64,000 bases of DNA. It comes from Methylobacillus flagellatus (GTDB lineage: Bacteria; Pseudomonadota; Gammaproteobacteria; Burkholderiales; Methylophilaceae). The translations under genes were made by a program, and so were the position numbers. A model generated the notes under the pieces. That model ran no database searches, was not told the DNA's origin, and worked only from the letters and a program-made list of their open reading frames with translations. The stretch covers positions 62,001-126,000 of the forward strand of contig NZ_SCOU01000003.1 in NCBI RefSeq assembly GCF_005502435.1. Reading direction: 5' to 3'. Positions 1-10,158 of this stretch are shown here, piece after piece (within the stretch, counting starts at the first letter, position 1; each line of letters starts with the position of its first letter).

Positions 1-906
1 GTCGGCACCGCGTGCGATCAGCTTTTGTGCCAGGGCCTGACCGGCTTGCTCAGGCGCCTCAGCGGCAGCGATGAGGCTTTCACGCAGCATTTCGCGGCCA
101 TCCACGCTGGCAACGAAACCGGTCATGTGCAAATGATCCCCCTGTTTCTCGGCATAAGCACCCAACGGTACCGTGCAGCTGCCCGCCAGCGCGCGGCTCA
201 TGCCGCGTTCGGCTTCTACACAGGCGGCGGTATCCGGGTGATTGAGTGGTGCCAGGATAGCCAGCAGATCGGTGCGTGCGGCGTTGATCTCGATGCCCAG
301 CGCGCCCTGACCCACTGCCGGAATACTCAATTCGGTGGGGATACGCTGACGGATACGGCCCTCCAGGCCTAGCCGCATCAAACCGGCAGCAGCCAGGATG
401 ATGGCCGCATATTGGCCTTCATCCAGTTTACGCAGACGCGTTTGCAGGTTGCCACGCAGGGACTCGATCTTCAAACCCGGGAATTTGGCCTGCAGCTGGC
501 TTTGGCGACGCAGGCTGGAGGTGCCGACGATGCTGCCTTGCGGCAAGTCTTCCAGACGCGCGTACGCGTTGGAGACAAAAGCGTCATGCGGGTCTTCACG
601 CTCACCGATGGCGGCCAGCATGAAGCCTTCCGGCAAGTGCATGGGCACGTCCTTCATGGAATGCACGGCCAGATCGGCGCGGCCGTCGGCCAGCGCTTGT
701 TCCAGTTCTTTCACGAACAGGCCTTTGCCGCCTATGCGTGACAGCGGGGAATCCAGGATCTGGTCGCCGGTGGTGGTCATGCCCAGGATCTCGACCAGGG
801 TCTGTGGATACAAGGCTTGCAGACGTGCCTGGATATGATGGGCCTGCCACAGGGCAAGTGCGCTTTCGCGTGTGGCGATGATCAGTTTGGCTGGATGAGC
901 GGACAT
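1..906 (-). CDS. hemC: Hydroxymethylbilane synthase (porphobilinogen deaminase), C-terminus cut by window start
   Basis: HemC joins four porphobilinogen units into hydroxymethylbilane in cytoplasmic tetrapyrrole synthesis. The reading frame opens with an ATG at 906 and stays open to base 1, giving 302 visible residues of a family usually near 310, so only the last few are missing. Motifs seen: [13 protein letters not shown] near residues 57-69, HSMKDVP with the catalytic Asp at residue 86, GTSSLRRQ, and [13 protein letters not shown], whose Cys244 is the expected attachment site of the dipyrromethane cofactor. The gene is divergent from argH across about 160 bp. hemE and hemL of the same pathway lie elsewhere in the window. 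Confidence 0.96.
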   Translation of the reverse strand, partial: MSAHPAKLIIATRESALALWQAHHIQARLQALYPQTLVEILGMTTTGDQILDSPLSRIGGKGLFVKELEQALADGRADLAVHSMKDVPMHLPEGFMLAAIGEREDPHDAFVSNAYARLEDLPQGSIVGTSSLRRQSQLQAKFPGLKIESLRGNLQTRLRKLDEGQYAAIILAAAGLMRLGLEGRIRQRIPTELSIPAVGQGALGIEINAARTDLLAILAPLNHPDTAACVEAERGMSRALAGSCTVPLGAYAEKQGDHLHMTGFVASVDGREMLRESLIAAAEAPEQAGQALAQKLIARGAD

Positions 907-986
907 GAAATCAGAGGGAAACCGGCGATTTCGCCATAAATGTACGGAAGGCTGATTTTAGCACAGGGGAAATTATGTCCTGATTA

Positions 987-1016
987 CTTTATACTTGAGT
1001 GCTTTATACTTAAGCG
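987..1016. repeat. Tandem 15-bp repeat in the hemC/argH divergent promoter region
   Basis: Two adjacent 15-bp units, CTTTATACTTGAGTG at 987-1001 and CTTTATACTTAAGCG at 1002-1016, differ at two positions. They lie in an AT-rich patch between the divergent hemC and argH starts. Each unit carries TATACT, so they could supply alternative -10 elements or a repeated regulator site; this is inference. Confidence 0.5.
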
Positions 1017-1064
1017 CATTATTTTTAAGCCTTTTTCCACCCTAGCCTCATCTAAAGTACAAAC

Positions 1065-2447
1065 ATGCAAGATAAATCCAAGAGTTGGTCCGGCCGTTTC
1101 CATGAACCTGTCGCCGAGCTGGTCAAGCGTTACACCGCCTCGGTGGACTTCGATAAACGTCTGGCCGAATTCGATATCCAGGGCTCGCTAGCCCACGCCC
1201 GCATGCTGGGCCAGCAAGGCATCATCAGTGCGGCCGATGTGAGCGCCATCGAGACCGGCCTTGCCGAGATCCTGGCCGAGATCCGTGCCGGGCAGTTCGA
1301 GTGGTTGCTCGATCTGGAAGACGTGCATCTCAACATCGAGAAGCGCCTGACCGACAAGATAGGCGATGCTGGTAAGCGCTTGCATACCGGCCGCTCCCGT
1401 AATGATCAGGTGGCCACCGATGTGCGCCTGTGGCTGCGTAGCGTCAGCGATGAGGTGGTGGCCAGCATCCGTGCTCTGCAGACCTCCATTCTGGATCTGG
1501 CGGAACAGCATTTCGATACCGTGATGCCAGGCTTCACGCACCTGCAGGTCGCCCAGCCCGTCACCTTCGGTCATCATCTGCTGGCCTACTTCGAGATGCT
1601 GCAACGCGATGCGGAACGCTTCGTGGATGCACGCAAGCGCATCAACCGTCTGCCGCTGGGTGCCGCCGCATTGGCGGGCACCAGTTATCCGATCGACCGC
1701 GAACAGGTGGCCCGCACGCTGGGGTTTGATGGGGTATGCCGCAATTCGCTTGATGCCGTTTCGGATCGTGACTTCGCTATTGAATTCACGGCGGCGGCCG
1801 CGCTGCTCATGACGCATCTGTCGCGTTTTTCGGAAGAGCTGATCCTGTGGTCCAGTCCGCGTTTCGCCTTCGTGGATATCGCCGACCGGTTCTGTACCGG
1901 CTCCAGCATCATGCCGCAGAAGAAGAACCCGGACGTGCCCGAACTGGTGCGTGGCAAGACCGGCCGCGTCAACGGCCATCTGGTGGCCTTGCTGACGCTG
2001 ATGAAGGGCCAGCCGCTGGCTTACAACAAGGACAATCAGGAAGACAAGGAACCCCTGTTCGACACCGCCGATACCTTACTGGTGACCTTGCAGATCTACG
2101 CAGACATGCTGCGCGGCATCAAGGTGGACAAGGCCAATATGCGGCAGGCCGCGTTCGAGGGCTATGCGACGGCGACCGACTTGGCGGATTATCTGGTCAA
2201 GAAGGGCATGCCCTTCCGCGATGCGCATGAAGTGGTCGCGCTGGCCGTGCGCCATGCCGTGGACCAGCGTTGTGATCTGTCCGAGTTGCCATTGGCAGAA
2301 CTGCAGCAGTTCAGTGCGCAGATCAGCGACGATGTGTATGCCGTATTGACCCTGGAGGGCTCGCTGGCCAGCCGTGACCACATCGGCGGCACTGCGCCAC
2401 GTCAGGTCAAACTGGCCATCGCGGCGGCGCGCCAGCTCATAGGCTGA
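1065..2447 (+). CDS. argH: Argininosuccinate lyase
   Basis: ArgH cleaves argininosuccinate to arginine and fumarate, the last step of arginine synthesis, as a cytoplasmic homotetramer of the fumarase/aspartase superfamily. The 460-residue length is typical. HTGRSRNDQ lies near residue 107. The superfamily signature [12 protein letters not shown] starts near residue 279 and carries the catalytic serine on the mobile loop. The start is the ATG at 1065, giving [12 protein letters not shown] as expected for the family. The gene stands alone, divergent from hemC, and is followed by a strong terminator at 2509-2544. Confidence 0.97.
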   Translation: MQDKSKSWSGRFHEPVAELVKRYTASVDFDKRLAEFDIQGSLAHARMLGQQGIISAADVSAIETGLAEILAEIRAGQFEWLLDLEDVHLNIEKRLTDKIGDAGKRLHTGRSRNDQVATDVRLWLRSVSDEVVASIRALQTSILDLAEQHFDTVMPGFTHLQVAQPVTFGHHLLAYFEMLQRDAERFVDARKRINRLPLGAAALAGTSYPIDREQVARTLGFDGVCRNSLDAVSDRDFAIEFTAAAALLMTHLSRFSEELILWSSPRFAFVDIADRFCTGSSIMPQKKNPDVPELVRGKTGRVNGHLVALLTLMKGQPLAYNKDNQEDKEPLFDTADTLLVTLQIYADMLRGIKVDKANMRQAAFEGYATATDLADYLVKKGMPFRDAHEVVALAVRHAVDQRCDLSELPLAELQQFSAQISDDVYAVLTLEGSLASRDHIGGTAPRQVKLAIAAARQLIG

Positions 2448-2508
2448 ACACATCGCTCAAAACAAGCTGTTCAACGCAATTGCGGCTTGCTTAGTGTGAT
2501 GCAGACGT

Positions 2509-2544
2509 AAAAAACTGCGGTGGCGTAAGCCCCGCAGTTTTTTT
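2509..2544 (+). terminator. Rho-independent terminator after argH
   Basis: A 12-bp stem, AAAAAACTGCGG paired with CCGCAGTTTTTT, has a roughly 11-nt loop and ends in a T run. It lies about 60 bp after the argH stop. The A run on the other side means it could also work leftward for the cupin gene at 2603-2881. Confidence 0.85.
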
Positions 2545-2602
2545 GTATCAGCACTGCATCCGGGCAGGCATCAATCCTGGCCGGAAGGCAGCAAGTGAAG
2601 AC

Positions 2603-2881
2603 TTAGCCGTGCTTGTAGTGCTTCTTCAGGGTCTTCTTCACTTCCCAGGTCACTTCCAGACCAGCCGGGAACACCAGCAGATCGCCAGCCTTGAAGTTGA
2701 TTGGCGCGCTACCGTCGGTTGGGGTCAGCGTGCACTCGCCTTCCAGAATGTAAGCGGTTTCGCGTGCGTTGAATTCGAACGGAAATACGGACACTTCCTT
2801 GGTCCAGGTTGGCCACTTGGACACACCCAGTTCAGCCAAGCGCTCAGGAGTTGGATTGTTATCGATGAATACGTTTGCCAT
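2603..2881 (-). CDS. Small cupin-domain protein (copy 1 of a tandem pair)
   Basis: A 92-residue single-domain cupin of the Cupin_3 (DUF861, EutQ-like) type. The sequence holds the motifs WPTWTKEVSVF, RETAYILEGECTLTP and FKAGDLLVFPAGLEVTWEV, a compact beta-barrel pattern. The substrate is unknown. The ATG at 2881 is preferred because AAAGGA lies about 9 nt upstream; a longer in-frame reading to 2959 has no such support. A paralogue with the same motif order lies at 3057-3332. No enzyme partner is evident, so binding of a small ligand, or a minor epimerase or dioxygenase-like role, are both only possibilities. Confidence 0.85.
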   Translation of the reverse strand: MANVFIDNNPTPERLAELGVSKWPTWTKEVSVFPFEFNARETAYILEGECTLTPTDGSAPINFKAGDLLVFPAGLEVTWEVKKTLKKHYKHG

Positions 2882-3056
2882 TTGTGCTAATCCTTTCGTT
2901 GCAGACATGGGTAAGCCCATGCATGCCGATTTATAGGGAGGGTTGATCGTAACGAACAACGAGGTAAGAGCAAGCGAGTACTGCTGACTTCACACCAGCC
3001 GCTATTCTAGAGAATTTCGGCCTGCCATGCCAGCAAGGTCTTGAAAACAGGCCGAA

Positions 3057-3332
3057 TTAACCGAAGCGATAATGTTTGCGCAACGGCTGCTTCACCTCCC
3101 AGCGACACACCAGACCCGCGGCGAAGCTGACCAGATCGCCCGCACCGAAACTCACCGGCACACCACCTTCTGGTGTCACGGTCACGTCACCTTCGAGGAT
3201 ATAGGCGGTTTCGCGGTCGGTGTAGGTCCATGAAAACACCGACACTTCCTTGGACCAGGTAGGCCAGTGTTTCACGCCCAGCGCCTGCAAACGGGCGGCG
3301 TCCGGCTGATGTTCAACAGTGATCGATGACAT
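3057..3332 (-). CDS. Small cupin-domain protein (copy 2 of a tandem pair)
   Basis: A 91-residue cupin paralogous to the gene at 2603-2881. It shares LGVxxWPTWxKEVSVF, RETAYILEG and the GAGDLxxFxAGLxxxWEVKxxLxKHY frame. It starts at ATG 3332 after the ribosome site AAGGAA. Identity between copies is moderate, so the duplication is old and the two may bind different ligands. The 175-bp gap between the genes leaves room for a promoter for copy 1. Function is unknown beyond the cupin fold. Confidence 0.85.
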   Translation of the reverse strand: MSSITVEHQPDAARLQALGVKHWPTWSKEVSVFSWTYTDRETAYILEGDVTVTPEGGVPVSFGAGDLVSFAAGLVCRWEVKQPLRKHYRFG

Positions 3333-3370
3333 GGCAGCTTCCTTGTTACAGTGCGCGTAGCGTCAGTGTG

Positions 3371-4153
3371 TTACAGCCAGTCCCAGTTCATTCTGGCTTT
3401 GCGTGGTGCGTTCTTCAAGCCCCAATCCCACAACACGGCCGGCATCAGGCGCATCAGGCGTGCCAGTATGCCCATCTGCCATGGGATCACCACAAAACGC
3501 CGTTTGGCGGCGATGGCAGCGGCGAACTTGCGGGCAGCGACATCAACGTCCATCAGGAAAGGCATGCGGTGCTGGTTCACATCGGTCATCGGGGTGCGGA
3601 TGTAGCCGGGTGCGATGGTGGTGACCGCGATGCCGCTCCCCGCCATTTCGACGCGCAGGCTTTCCAGATAATTGATTGCAGCGGCTTTGGAGGCGCTGTA
3701 GGCACCGGCACCGGGCAAGCCGCGTATGCCAGCCACGCTGGCGATGCCGACCAGCTGGCCATCACCACGCTCACGCATGGCGGCGATGAACGGGTGGAAG
3801 GTGTGCACCAGGCCCAGCACATTGATCTCGATCACGGCACGGAACGCAGCGATGTCGGCGGCGTCTTCGGTCAGGGTGCCGCGACTGACACCCGCGTTGG
3901 CGATCACGATGTCCGGCGTACCGCATTGTTGCAGGAAGTTGGCCGCCGCGGTCGCCATGGTGTCTGCAGCCCGTACATCGGCCACATACACCAGGCATTG
4001 CCCGGGAAACTCGGCAGCGAGCTTGTGGAGCAGCTCACTACGGCGTGCCACCAGCCCCAGCTGCGCACCCTGCTTTGCGTAATGCCGCGCCAGTGCCAGG
4101 CCGATACCACTGGATGCACCGGTGATGAAGACCTTGCTTGCTGACGCTGACAT
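3371..4153 (-). CDS. Short-chain dehydrogenase/reductase
   Basis: A 260-residue classical SDR oxidoreductase. The N-terminal nucleotide-binding motif TGASSGIG is near residues 12-19, NAG of the central strand near residue 85, and the catalytic YSASK near residue 150. The C-terminus is rich in hydrophobic and basic residues (RLMRLMPAVLWDWGLK), which may give loose membrane association, as in other SDRs acting on lipids. The substrate cannot be read from the sequence. It lies just downstream of dsbA in the same direction, 43 bp away. Confidence 0.85.
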   Translation of the reverse strand: MSASASKVFITGASSGIGLALARHYAKQGAQLGLVARRSELLHKLAAEFPGQCLVYVADVRAADTMATAAANFLQQCGTPDIVIANAGVSRGTLTEDAADIAAFRAVIEINVLGLVHTFHPFIAAMRERGDGQLVGIASVAGIRGLPGAGAYSASKAAAINYLESLRVEMAGSGIAVTTIAPGYIRTPMTDVNQHRMPFLMDVDVAARKFAAAIAAKRRFVVIPWQMGILARLMRLMPAVLWDWGLKNAPRKARMNWDWL

Positions 4154-4196
4154 GGGTGCTCGCCTTCTGCTTGTACGTTCAGGTTGCCCGGGCCTA

Positions 4197-4835
4197 CTAC
4201 TTGCCTGCTGCGCGTTCCTTGCGGGTCTCGGCGATCAGGTAATCGGCCACTTCGATGAGTTCCAGGTTGCCGCCCGCGATGGTGGTGGAGCTGACGTACT
4301 TGCCATCGATGATGAGTGACGGTACACCGGTGGCACCCGAGGAGCGGAAGATCTTCACGGCTTTGGTGATCTCGGTGTTATTGGAGAAGGAGTTGTAAGC
4401 GCCCTCTACTTTCTTGGTGTCCAGACCGCTTTCCCTGGTGAGCCAGGCGATGGCCGCGTTCTTGTCGCGTGGGTCAAAGGCTTTTTGCTTGTGGATGGCT
4501 TCGAACAGCTTGCCGTGCAGCTTGTCGGTCAGTTTGAGTGCTTCCATGGCGTAGTAGGTTCTGGCCATCGGTTCCCAGTCAGCACGCGGGATGCCAGGCA
4601 CGCGGCGGAAGCTCACGTCAGCCGGCAGTTTCTTGACCCAGGCTTCCAGCGTGGGCTCCAGCTGATAGCAATGCGGGCAGCCATACCAGAACAGCTCGAT
4701 CACTTCGATTTTGCTGGCGTTCAAGGCCGGGATGTTCTCCATGGTAGGTTTGAACTGGTTATTGCTGACACCGCCAGCCATCACGTGGCTGCTCAGGATC
4801 AGCAACAGGCCCGCCAGTATGTTTCTCATCATCAT
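4197..4835 (-). CDS. dsbA: Periplasmic thiol:disulfide oxidoreductase DsbA
   Basis: DsbA introduces disulfide bonds into exported proteins and is reoxidised by DsbB. The 212-residue precursor begins with a signal peptide (MMMRNILAGLLLILSSHVMA). The thioredoxin-fold active site FWYGCPHCYQLEP follows, with Cys53 and Cys56, and the cis-Pro motif GVPSLIIDGKY is near the C-terminus. The CPHC dipeptide is that of DsbA rather than DsbC or thioredoxin. It lies 18 bp after the SPOR-domain gene, so the two are probably co-transcribed, and the SDR gene may follow in the same transcript. Confidence 0.93.
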   Translation of the reverse strand: MMMRNILAGLLLILSSHVMAGGVSNNQFKPTMENIPALNASKIEVIELFWYGCPHCYQLEPTLEAWVKKLPADVSFRRVPGIPRADWEPMARTYYAMEALKLTDKLHGKLFEAIHKQKAFDPRDKNAAIAWLTRESGLDTKKVEGAYNSFSNNTEITKAVKIFRSSGATGVPSLIIDGKYVSSTTIAGGNLELIEVADYLIAETRKERAAGK

Positions 4836-4853
4836 TTTGTCCTTAAGTCAGGG

Positions 4854-5441
4854 TTAGTTTGCATCAACTTTGATTATATTCGCGCTGAAACCGTTCCGTT
4901 CCAGTTCAGATTTCGCTTGATTGGCTTGCACCAGGTCGTTGTACGGCCCGAGTCTAACGCGATGCAGTATACCTTTGCCCGGAATGTCAGCGGTCTGCAC
5001 CACCACTTCCATGCCTTGCAAGGCCAGCTTGGCTTTCATGTTGTCTGCTTCTTGCGCCGTTTTATAAGCACCAACCTGCAGATACAGGCTCACGGCTTTC
5101 TTGTCTGCCACAGGCGGTGTAGCGGCTTGCTGAGCTTCCAGGATCTCTTGCTCGCTGACCGCCTTTTCCGAGCCCGGCAGGATGGTGTAGAAATCAAAAC
5201 GAGGCTTGTCATTGCTCTCGTTTGCCTCTGGCTCGGCTTCGACAGGCTTGGCTGGCTGGGTGACCGGCGGTGCCACAGAGGGCGCTCTGAAGCCAAGGGC
5301 GATATCGCTGCCCTTGATGTAGAGGGCCACACCCAGCGAGAGCCCGACCCCCAGCAGCACCCCAAGTAGCAGACCTGTCATCAATGGGCTGCCACCACTG
5401 GGTTTGGCGCGGCGTTGTACGGGTTTGTAATCTCGGCTCAC
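4854..5441 (-). CDS. SPOR-domain inner-membrane protein
   Basis: A 195-residue bitopic protein. It has a basic cytoplasmic N-terminus (KPVQRRAKPSGG), one membrane helix around residues 20-43, a Pro/Ala/Glu-rich linker, and a C-terminal SPOR domain from about residue 117 (YLQVGAYKTAQEADNMKAKL ... VRLGPYNDLVQANQAKSELE). SPOR domains bind denuded septal peptidoglycan, so a cell-division role like FtsN or DedD is likely. It sits between argS and dsbA, an order common in Betaproteobacteria. argS ends about 70 bp upstream on the same strand. Confidence 0.88.
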   Translation of the reverse strand: MSRDYKPVQRRAKPSGGSPLMTGLLLGVLLGVGLSLGVALYIKGSDIALGFRAPSVAPPVTQPAKPVEAEPEANESNDKPRFDFYTILPGSEKAVSEQEILEAQQAATPPVADKKAVSLYLQVGAYKTAQEADNMKAKLALQGMEVVVQTADIPGKGILHRVRLGPYNDLVQANQAKSELERNGFSANIIKVDAN

Positions 5442-5509
5442 TTCATTTTCCTCGGTGCCTGTGGCGATGGTCGTTGTTGGTTTGGGCGTGCTGGTCGTGG
5501 TGTTGGTGC

Positions 5510-7168
5510 TTACATTTTTTCTGGTGCGCTGACGCCCAACAGATGCAGACCATTGCCCAATACCTGGCGTGTGGCACTGATCAGCGCCATGCGGGCCAGC
5601 TTGAGCGCTTCATCCTCGATGAGGAATTTTTCTGCATTGTAATAGCTGTGCAGATCGGCGGCTAAATCCTTGAGGTAGTTGGCCACCATGTGCGGCGCCA
5701 GCTCGCTGGCCGCATTCTGCACCACTTCCGGGAATTCACTCAGGCGTTGCAGCAGGGTGGCTTCGTAAGGGCTGGTCAGCGGGGCCAGTTCAGCTTGCTG
5801 CAACCTCATGGAGGTTCCACCCCATTGGCTCAGCACACTGCAGATACGCGCATGCGCATACTGGATGTAATACACCGGATTGTCGTTGGTCTGTGCGCGG
5901 GCCAGATCGATATCGAACACTAGCTGCGAATCGGCACGACGAGCGGCCAGGAAGTAGCGTGTGGCGTCACAGCCCACTTCTTCGATCAGGTCACGCAGGG
6001 TGACGTAGCTGCCGGCACGTTTGGACAGTTTGACCTCTTCGCCACCGCGCATCACGGTCACCATCTGATGCAGCACATAGTCCGGCCAGCCAGCCGGGAT
6101 GCCGATATCCACCGCTTGCAGGCCGGCACGCACACGCGTGATGGTGCTGTGATGGTCGGCGCCCTGTTCGTTGATGACACGCGTGAAGCCACGCTGCCAT
6201 TTGTCGAGGTGGTAGGCCACATCTGGCACGAAGTAGGTGTAACCCCCCTCCTTCTTGCGCATGACACGGTCCTTGTCGTCGCCGAACGCGGTGGTCTTCA
6301 GCCACAAGGCATCGTCCAGCTCGTAGGTATGCCCGCTGTTGATGAGGGCCTGCACGGTCTGCTCGACCTTGCCACTGTTGTATAGCGCGGATTCCAGCGA
6401 GAACACGTCGAATTTGATCTGGAACGCACGCAGGTCCAGGTCCTGCTCGTGGCGCAGGTAGGCCACGGCGAAGCGACGTATCGATTCGGCATCGTGGACA
6501 TCGCCACTGGCCGTCACCGCCATGTCATCGGCCGTGACGGTTTGCCCTGCCAGATAAGCCTGGGCGATATCGGCGATGTATTCACCGCGATAACCATCAG
6601 CGGGAAAACGTGCATCGTCCGGGCTGATGCCCTGACAGCGTGCCTGCACCGACAAGGTGAGATTGTCGATCTGCGCACCGGCGTCGTTGTAATAGAATTC
6701 GCGTGTGACCGCCCAGCCATTGGCGGCCAGCAGGCGCGCCAGACAGTCACCGACGGCCGCCCCACGGCCATGGCCTACATGCAAAGGCCCGGTGGGGTTG
6801 GCAGAAACGAACTCCACCTGCACCTTGTGGCCGTTGCCCAGATTGTTGCTGCCATAGCAGCTGCCCTCGGCCTGGATCTGACGCACCACCGCATGACGTG
6901 CTTCACCACTCAGAAAAAAGTTGATGAAACCGGCACCGGCGATCTCCACCTTGGCCACCAGGCTGGACGCAGGCAAGGCCTGGATCAGCGCTTCGGCGAT
7001 GGCTCGCGGGTTCTGACGCAACGGTTTGGCCAGCGTCATCGCCAGGTTGGTGGAGAAGTCGCCATGCTGCGCTGTTTTCGGACGTTCCAGCTGCACGCTC
7101 TGCGCAGTGAGGTCCAATGACAGGCTTTTTGCGGCCTGTGTCAGTAATTCGGTAAGATGTGCTTTCAA
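5510..7168 (-). CDS. argS: Arginyl-tRNA synthetase
   Basis: A class I aminoacyl-tRNA synthetase that charges tRNA-Arg. Its 552 residues are slightly below the E. coli length. It has an N-terminal Add-1 tRNA-binding domain, then the catalytic [10 protein letters not shown] with the HIGH-type HVGH at residues 130-133, the [13 protein letters not shown] loop in the KMSKS position, and a C-terminal DALR anticodon-binding domain ending [19 protein letters not shown]. It starts at ATG 7168 and is divergent from priA over 92 bp. The SPOR and dsbA genes follow on the same strand. Confidence 0.97.
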   Translation of the reverse strand: MKAHLTELLTQAAKSLSLDLTAQSVQLERPKTAQHGDFSTNLAMTLAKPLRQNPRAIAEALIQALPASSLVAKVEIAGAGFINFFLSGEARHAVVRQIQAEGSCYGSNNLGNGHKVQVEFVSANPTGPLHVGHGRGAAVGDCLARLLAANGWAVTREFYYNDAGAQIDNLTLSVQARCQGISPDDARFPADGYRGEYIADIAQAYLAGQTVTADDMAVTASGDVHDAESIRRFAVAYLRHEQDLDLRAFQIKFDVFSLESALYNSGKVEQTVQALINSGHTYELDDALWLKTTAFGDDKDRVMRKKEGGYTYFVPDVAYHLDKWQRGFTRVINEQGADHHSTITRVRAGLQAVDIGIPAGWPDYVLHQMVTVMRGGEEVKLSKRAGSYVTLRDLIEEVGCDATRYFLAARRADSQLVFDIDLARAQTNDNPVYYIQYAHARICSVLSQWGGTSMRLQQAELAPLTSPYEATLLQRLSEFPEVVQNAASELAPHMVANYLKDLAADLHSYYNAEKFLIEDEALKLARMALISATRQVLGNGLHLLGVSAPEKM

Positions 7169-7260
7169 GGCAGGATGGCTAACAATGGATAAAGAAACAT
7201 ATTTTAACCCACGCGCTGAGGTTTATCGATCAACCTGTAACGCAGCAGTAGCGTATTGAG

Positions 7261-9489
7261 ATGACCGCGCCGTTTGTCCAGGTCGCCCTGGATGTCCCAC
7301 TGGACCGTCAATTTGACTATTGTGCTGGCGAGCTCCCCACGCAAGTGGGGCAGCGCGTGGTAGTGCCGTTCGGTCGGCGTCAGCAGGTCGGCATCGTACT
7401 CGGACACAGCGCAGACAGCGCATTCGATCCCGCCAGGCTCAAAACCATCACGCACGTGCTGCAGCACGAACCGCTGCTGGATGCGGATACGCTGGCTTTG
7501 CTCAAGTTCTGCGCAGAGTATTACCACTACCCTTATGGTCAGGCCTTGCTGTCGGCCTTGCCTACGCGCCTGCGTCAGACCCAACCTGCGGTCAGTCGCA
7601 AGCAGTACCTGTACGCGCTAAACGAGCTTGGCCTTGCCGCCGGGCTGGATGCCATCCCCAAGCGTCAGGCGATACAGCGCCGCCTCTACTCGGCCTTGCT
7701 GCAACAGGCCGGGCAGCATGGTCCCGACATAAGCGAGGCTGGGCTGAGCGAGGCCGCATTGGCGGCCCTTTCGCCGGGCTGGCGCAAGGCCGTGAACGCG
7801 CTGCAGCAGATGGGATGGCTGACCGCGCGCGAAGTCATCGCCGGGCTCAGCCTTGCCAGCCCAAGTACGCTGACGCCGCCCATGCTCAATCCTGACCAGG
7901 CCGAAGCAGTGACGCGCATCCTGGCGAAGGCCAAGGAGTTCGCGCCTTTTCTGTTACACGGCATCACCGGCAGCGGCAAAACCGAAGTGTATATGCGTCT
8001 CATCGAGCAACAGCTGGCGGATAAGCCGGGCCAGGCACTGGTGCTGGTGCCCGAGATCAACCTGACGCCGCAGCTGGAAGCGCGCTTCCGTAGCCGTTTA
8101 CCGCAATTCCCGCTGGTGTCCTTGCACAGCAATCTGGGCGAAAGTGAACGCTTGCAGAACTGGCGTCTGGCGCAATCCGGGCAGGCGCGCATCGTCATCG
8201 GCACCCGTTTGTCGGTATTTACGCCCATGCCACACCTGAAGCTGGTGATCGTGGATGAAGAGCACGACGGTTCCTATAAACAGCAGGACGGCATGCGCTA
8301 TCACGCACGCGATGTAGCGCTGGTGCGCGCGCAACGCGCAGGCGTGCCCATCGTGCTGGGTTCGGCCACGCCTGCCCTGGAGACCTGGCACAACGCCCAA
8401 ACCGGCAAATACGGTTTGCTCAGCCTGGGACAGCGTGCCGTGGCTGCAGCAGCCTTGCCGCAGATCCGCTGCATCGACGTCACCAAACAGCCATTACAGG
8501 ACGGTCTTTCGCCCGCTTTGATAGAGGCCATGCGTATCCGTCTGGCACGTGGTGAACAGAGCCTGTTGTTCATCAACCGGCGTGGGTACGCCCCGGTGCT
8601 GCTGTGTGGCGCCTGTCAGTGGATAGCGCCGTGCACACGCTGCAGCAGCCGGCTGGTGGTGCACCTGCGTCAGGGGCGCTTGCGTTGCCACCACTGTGGG
8701 CATGAAGAAAAGATCGTCCGGCAGTGCCCCAGTTGTGGCAACGCCGACCTCCATGCCACCGGTCACGGCACGCAGCGTCTGGAACAGACGCTGGCGGCGC
8801 TGCTGCCGCAGGCACGCATCCTGCGCGTGGACAGAGACAGCACACGGCGCAAGGAAGCACTCACTGACATGATCGCGGCGGTGCATGCGGATGAAGTGGA
8901 TATCCTGGTGGGCACGCAGATGCTGGCCAAGGGGCATGACTTTCCCAAGCTCACGCTGGTGGGTGTGATCGACACCGACAGCGCGCTGTTCAGCCCGGAT
9001 TTCCGTGCCGCCGAGCGTTTGTTCGCACAGTTGATGCAGGTGGCGGGCCGTGCCGGACGTGCCGATAAGCCGGGTGAAGTGCTGATCCAGACCGCCTTTC
9101 CGGAGCATGCGTTGTTCAACGCGCTGCGTAGCCAGGATTACGCGGCTTATGCGCAAGCGCTGTTACAGGAGCGTGCGATCACGCAGTTCCCGCCCTACCA
9201 GTATCTGGCCCTGCTCAAGGCGGAGGCCAACGAGTTTGCGCTGGTGTCCGGCCTGTTACGCTATGCCGCGGATTGGGCGCATGCGCATGGCACGGATGTG
9301 CTGAGTTACGAGCCGGTACGGCCGCAGATGGAACGCCTGAAAGGCATGGAACGCGGGCAATTGCTGATGCAGGCGGACAGCCGTGCGCCATTGCAGCGTT
9401 TGTTGCGTACACTGGTGGCCGCGTTGCGCGAGCACCCGCTCAATGCCAAGGTGCGCTGGGCGGTCGATGTCGATCCATTGGAGTTCTAG
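7261..9489 (+). CDS. priA: Primosomal replication restart helicase PriA
   Basis: PriA recognises stalled forks and D-loops and reloads the replisome; it is a 3'-5' superfamily 2 DNA helicase. The 742-residue protein has the N-terminal fork-binding domain, Walker A GITGSGKTE with Lys240, DEEH at residues 332-335, and a zinc-binding insert from residue 449 with paired cysteines in CGAC, CTRC, CHHCG and CPSCG. The helicase motif QVAGRAGRADKPGEV sits near residue 600. Start ATG 7261 gives MTAPFVQVALDVPLDRQFDY, the normal N-terminus. It is divergent from argS. Confidence 0.97.
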   Translation: MTAPFVQVALDVPLDRQFDYCAGELPTQVGQRVVVPFGRRQQVGIVLGHSADSAFDPARLKTITHVLQHEPLLDADTLALLKFCAEYYHYPYGQALLSALPTRLRQTQPAVSRKQYLYALNELGLAAGLDAIPKRQAIQRRLYSALLQQAGQHGPDISEAGLSEAALAALSPGWRKAVNALQQMGWLTAREVIAGLSLASPSTLTPPMLNPDQAEAVTRILAKAKEFAPFLLHGITGSGKTEVYMRLIEQQLADKPGQALVLVPEINLTPQLEARFRSRLPQFPLVSLHSNLGESERLQNWRLAQSGQARIVIGTRLSVFTPMPHLKLVIVDEEHDGSYKQQDGMRYHARDVALVRAQRAGVPIVLGSATPALETWHNAQTGKYGLLSLGQRAVAAAALPQIRCIDVTKQPLQDGLSPALIEAMRIRLARGEQSLLFINRRGYAPVLLCGACQWIAPCTRCSSRLVVHLRQGRLRCHHCGHEEKIVRQCPSCGNADLHATGHGTQRLEQTLAALLPQARILRVDRDSTRRKEALTDMIAAVHADEVDILVGTQMLAKGHDFPKLTLVGVIDTDSALFSPDFRAAERLFAQLMQVAGRAGRADKPGEVLIQTAFPEHALFNALRSQDYAAYAQALLQERAITQFPPYQYLALLKAEANEFALVSGLLRYAADWAHAHGTDVLSYEPVRPQMERLKGMERGQLLMQADSRAPLQRLLRTLVAALREHPLNAKVRWAVDVDPLEF

Positions 9490-9564
9490 CTGCCTTTCAG
9501 CCGACTAGACCGATTACCGGGCCACCGGCTCAATTTAGATATTTTTTAGGACCTTGCTGCCACT

Positions 9565-10116
9565 ATGGCGATCAAATCCACTGTTTACAAAGTCAATCTG
9601 CAAATCGCCGATATGCAGCGGCATTATTACAACGAGCATGCACTCACCTTATCGCAGCACCCGTCAGAGACCGACGAACGCTTGATGGTGCGCTTGCTGG
9701 CATTTGCCCTGCATGCCCATGAATACCTGACGTTTGGTCAGGGCATGACCGACGATGAAGAGGCGGATCTGTGGCAGAAGGATCTGACCGGCGTGATCGA
9801 ACGGTGGATCGATGTCGGCCTGCCCGACGAAAAGCTGATCCGCAAAGCTTGCGGGCGTGCCGATCAGGTCATCGTGTATTGCTATGGCGGGCGTGTGGCA
9901 GAGATGTGGTATGCGCAGAACAGCGCCCAGTTCGCGCGTTTGAAGAACCTCACCGTGATCAACCTGCCGCAGGAAAGCACGCAGGCGCTGGCCGCCATGG
10001 TGCAGCGTGGCATGCAGCTGCAATGCAATATCGAAGACGATCAGGTCTGGTTCATGGATAACAACAACACTGTGGTGGTGGAACCCGTGGTGTTGAAACC
10101 CGCTATGAGTGCCTAA
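9565..10116 (+). CDS. yaeQ: YaeQ family protein
   Basis: A 183-residue protein of the YaeQ family, which has a restriction-endonuclease-like fold but no firmly established activity. Family features are the opening MAIKSTVYKVNLQIADM, ETDERLMVRLLAFALHA, the acidic run DDEEADLW, and GRADQVIVYCYGG. In enterobacteria yaeQ has been linked to suppression of an rfaH defect; that role is not tested here. It lies 75 bp after priA on the same strand and converges on hemE. Confidence 0.9.
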   Translation: MAIKSTVYKVNLQIADMQRHYYNEHALTLSQHPSETDERLMVRLLAFALHAHEYLTFGQGMTDDEEADLWQKDLTGVIERWIDVGLPDEKLIRKACGRADQVIVYCYGGRVAEMWYAQNSAQFARLKNLTVINLPQESTQALAAMVQRGMQLQCNIEDDQVWFMDNNNTVVVEPVVLKPAMSA

Positions 10117-10158
10117 AACCTATGAGTACTTACAACGCCGGATCGTCGAGTGCTGACT

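Noticed and set aside
3326-4144. 272-residue plus-strand frame over the SDR gene
   Set aside because: It is the shadow of the minus-strand SDR gene, which has intact TGASSGIG and YSASK motifs.
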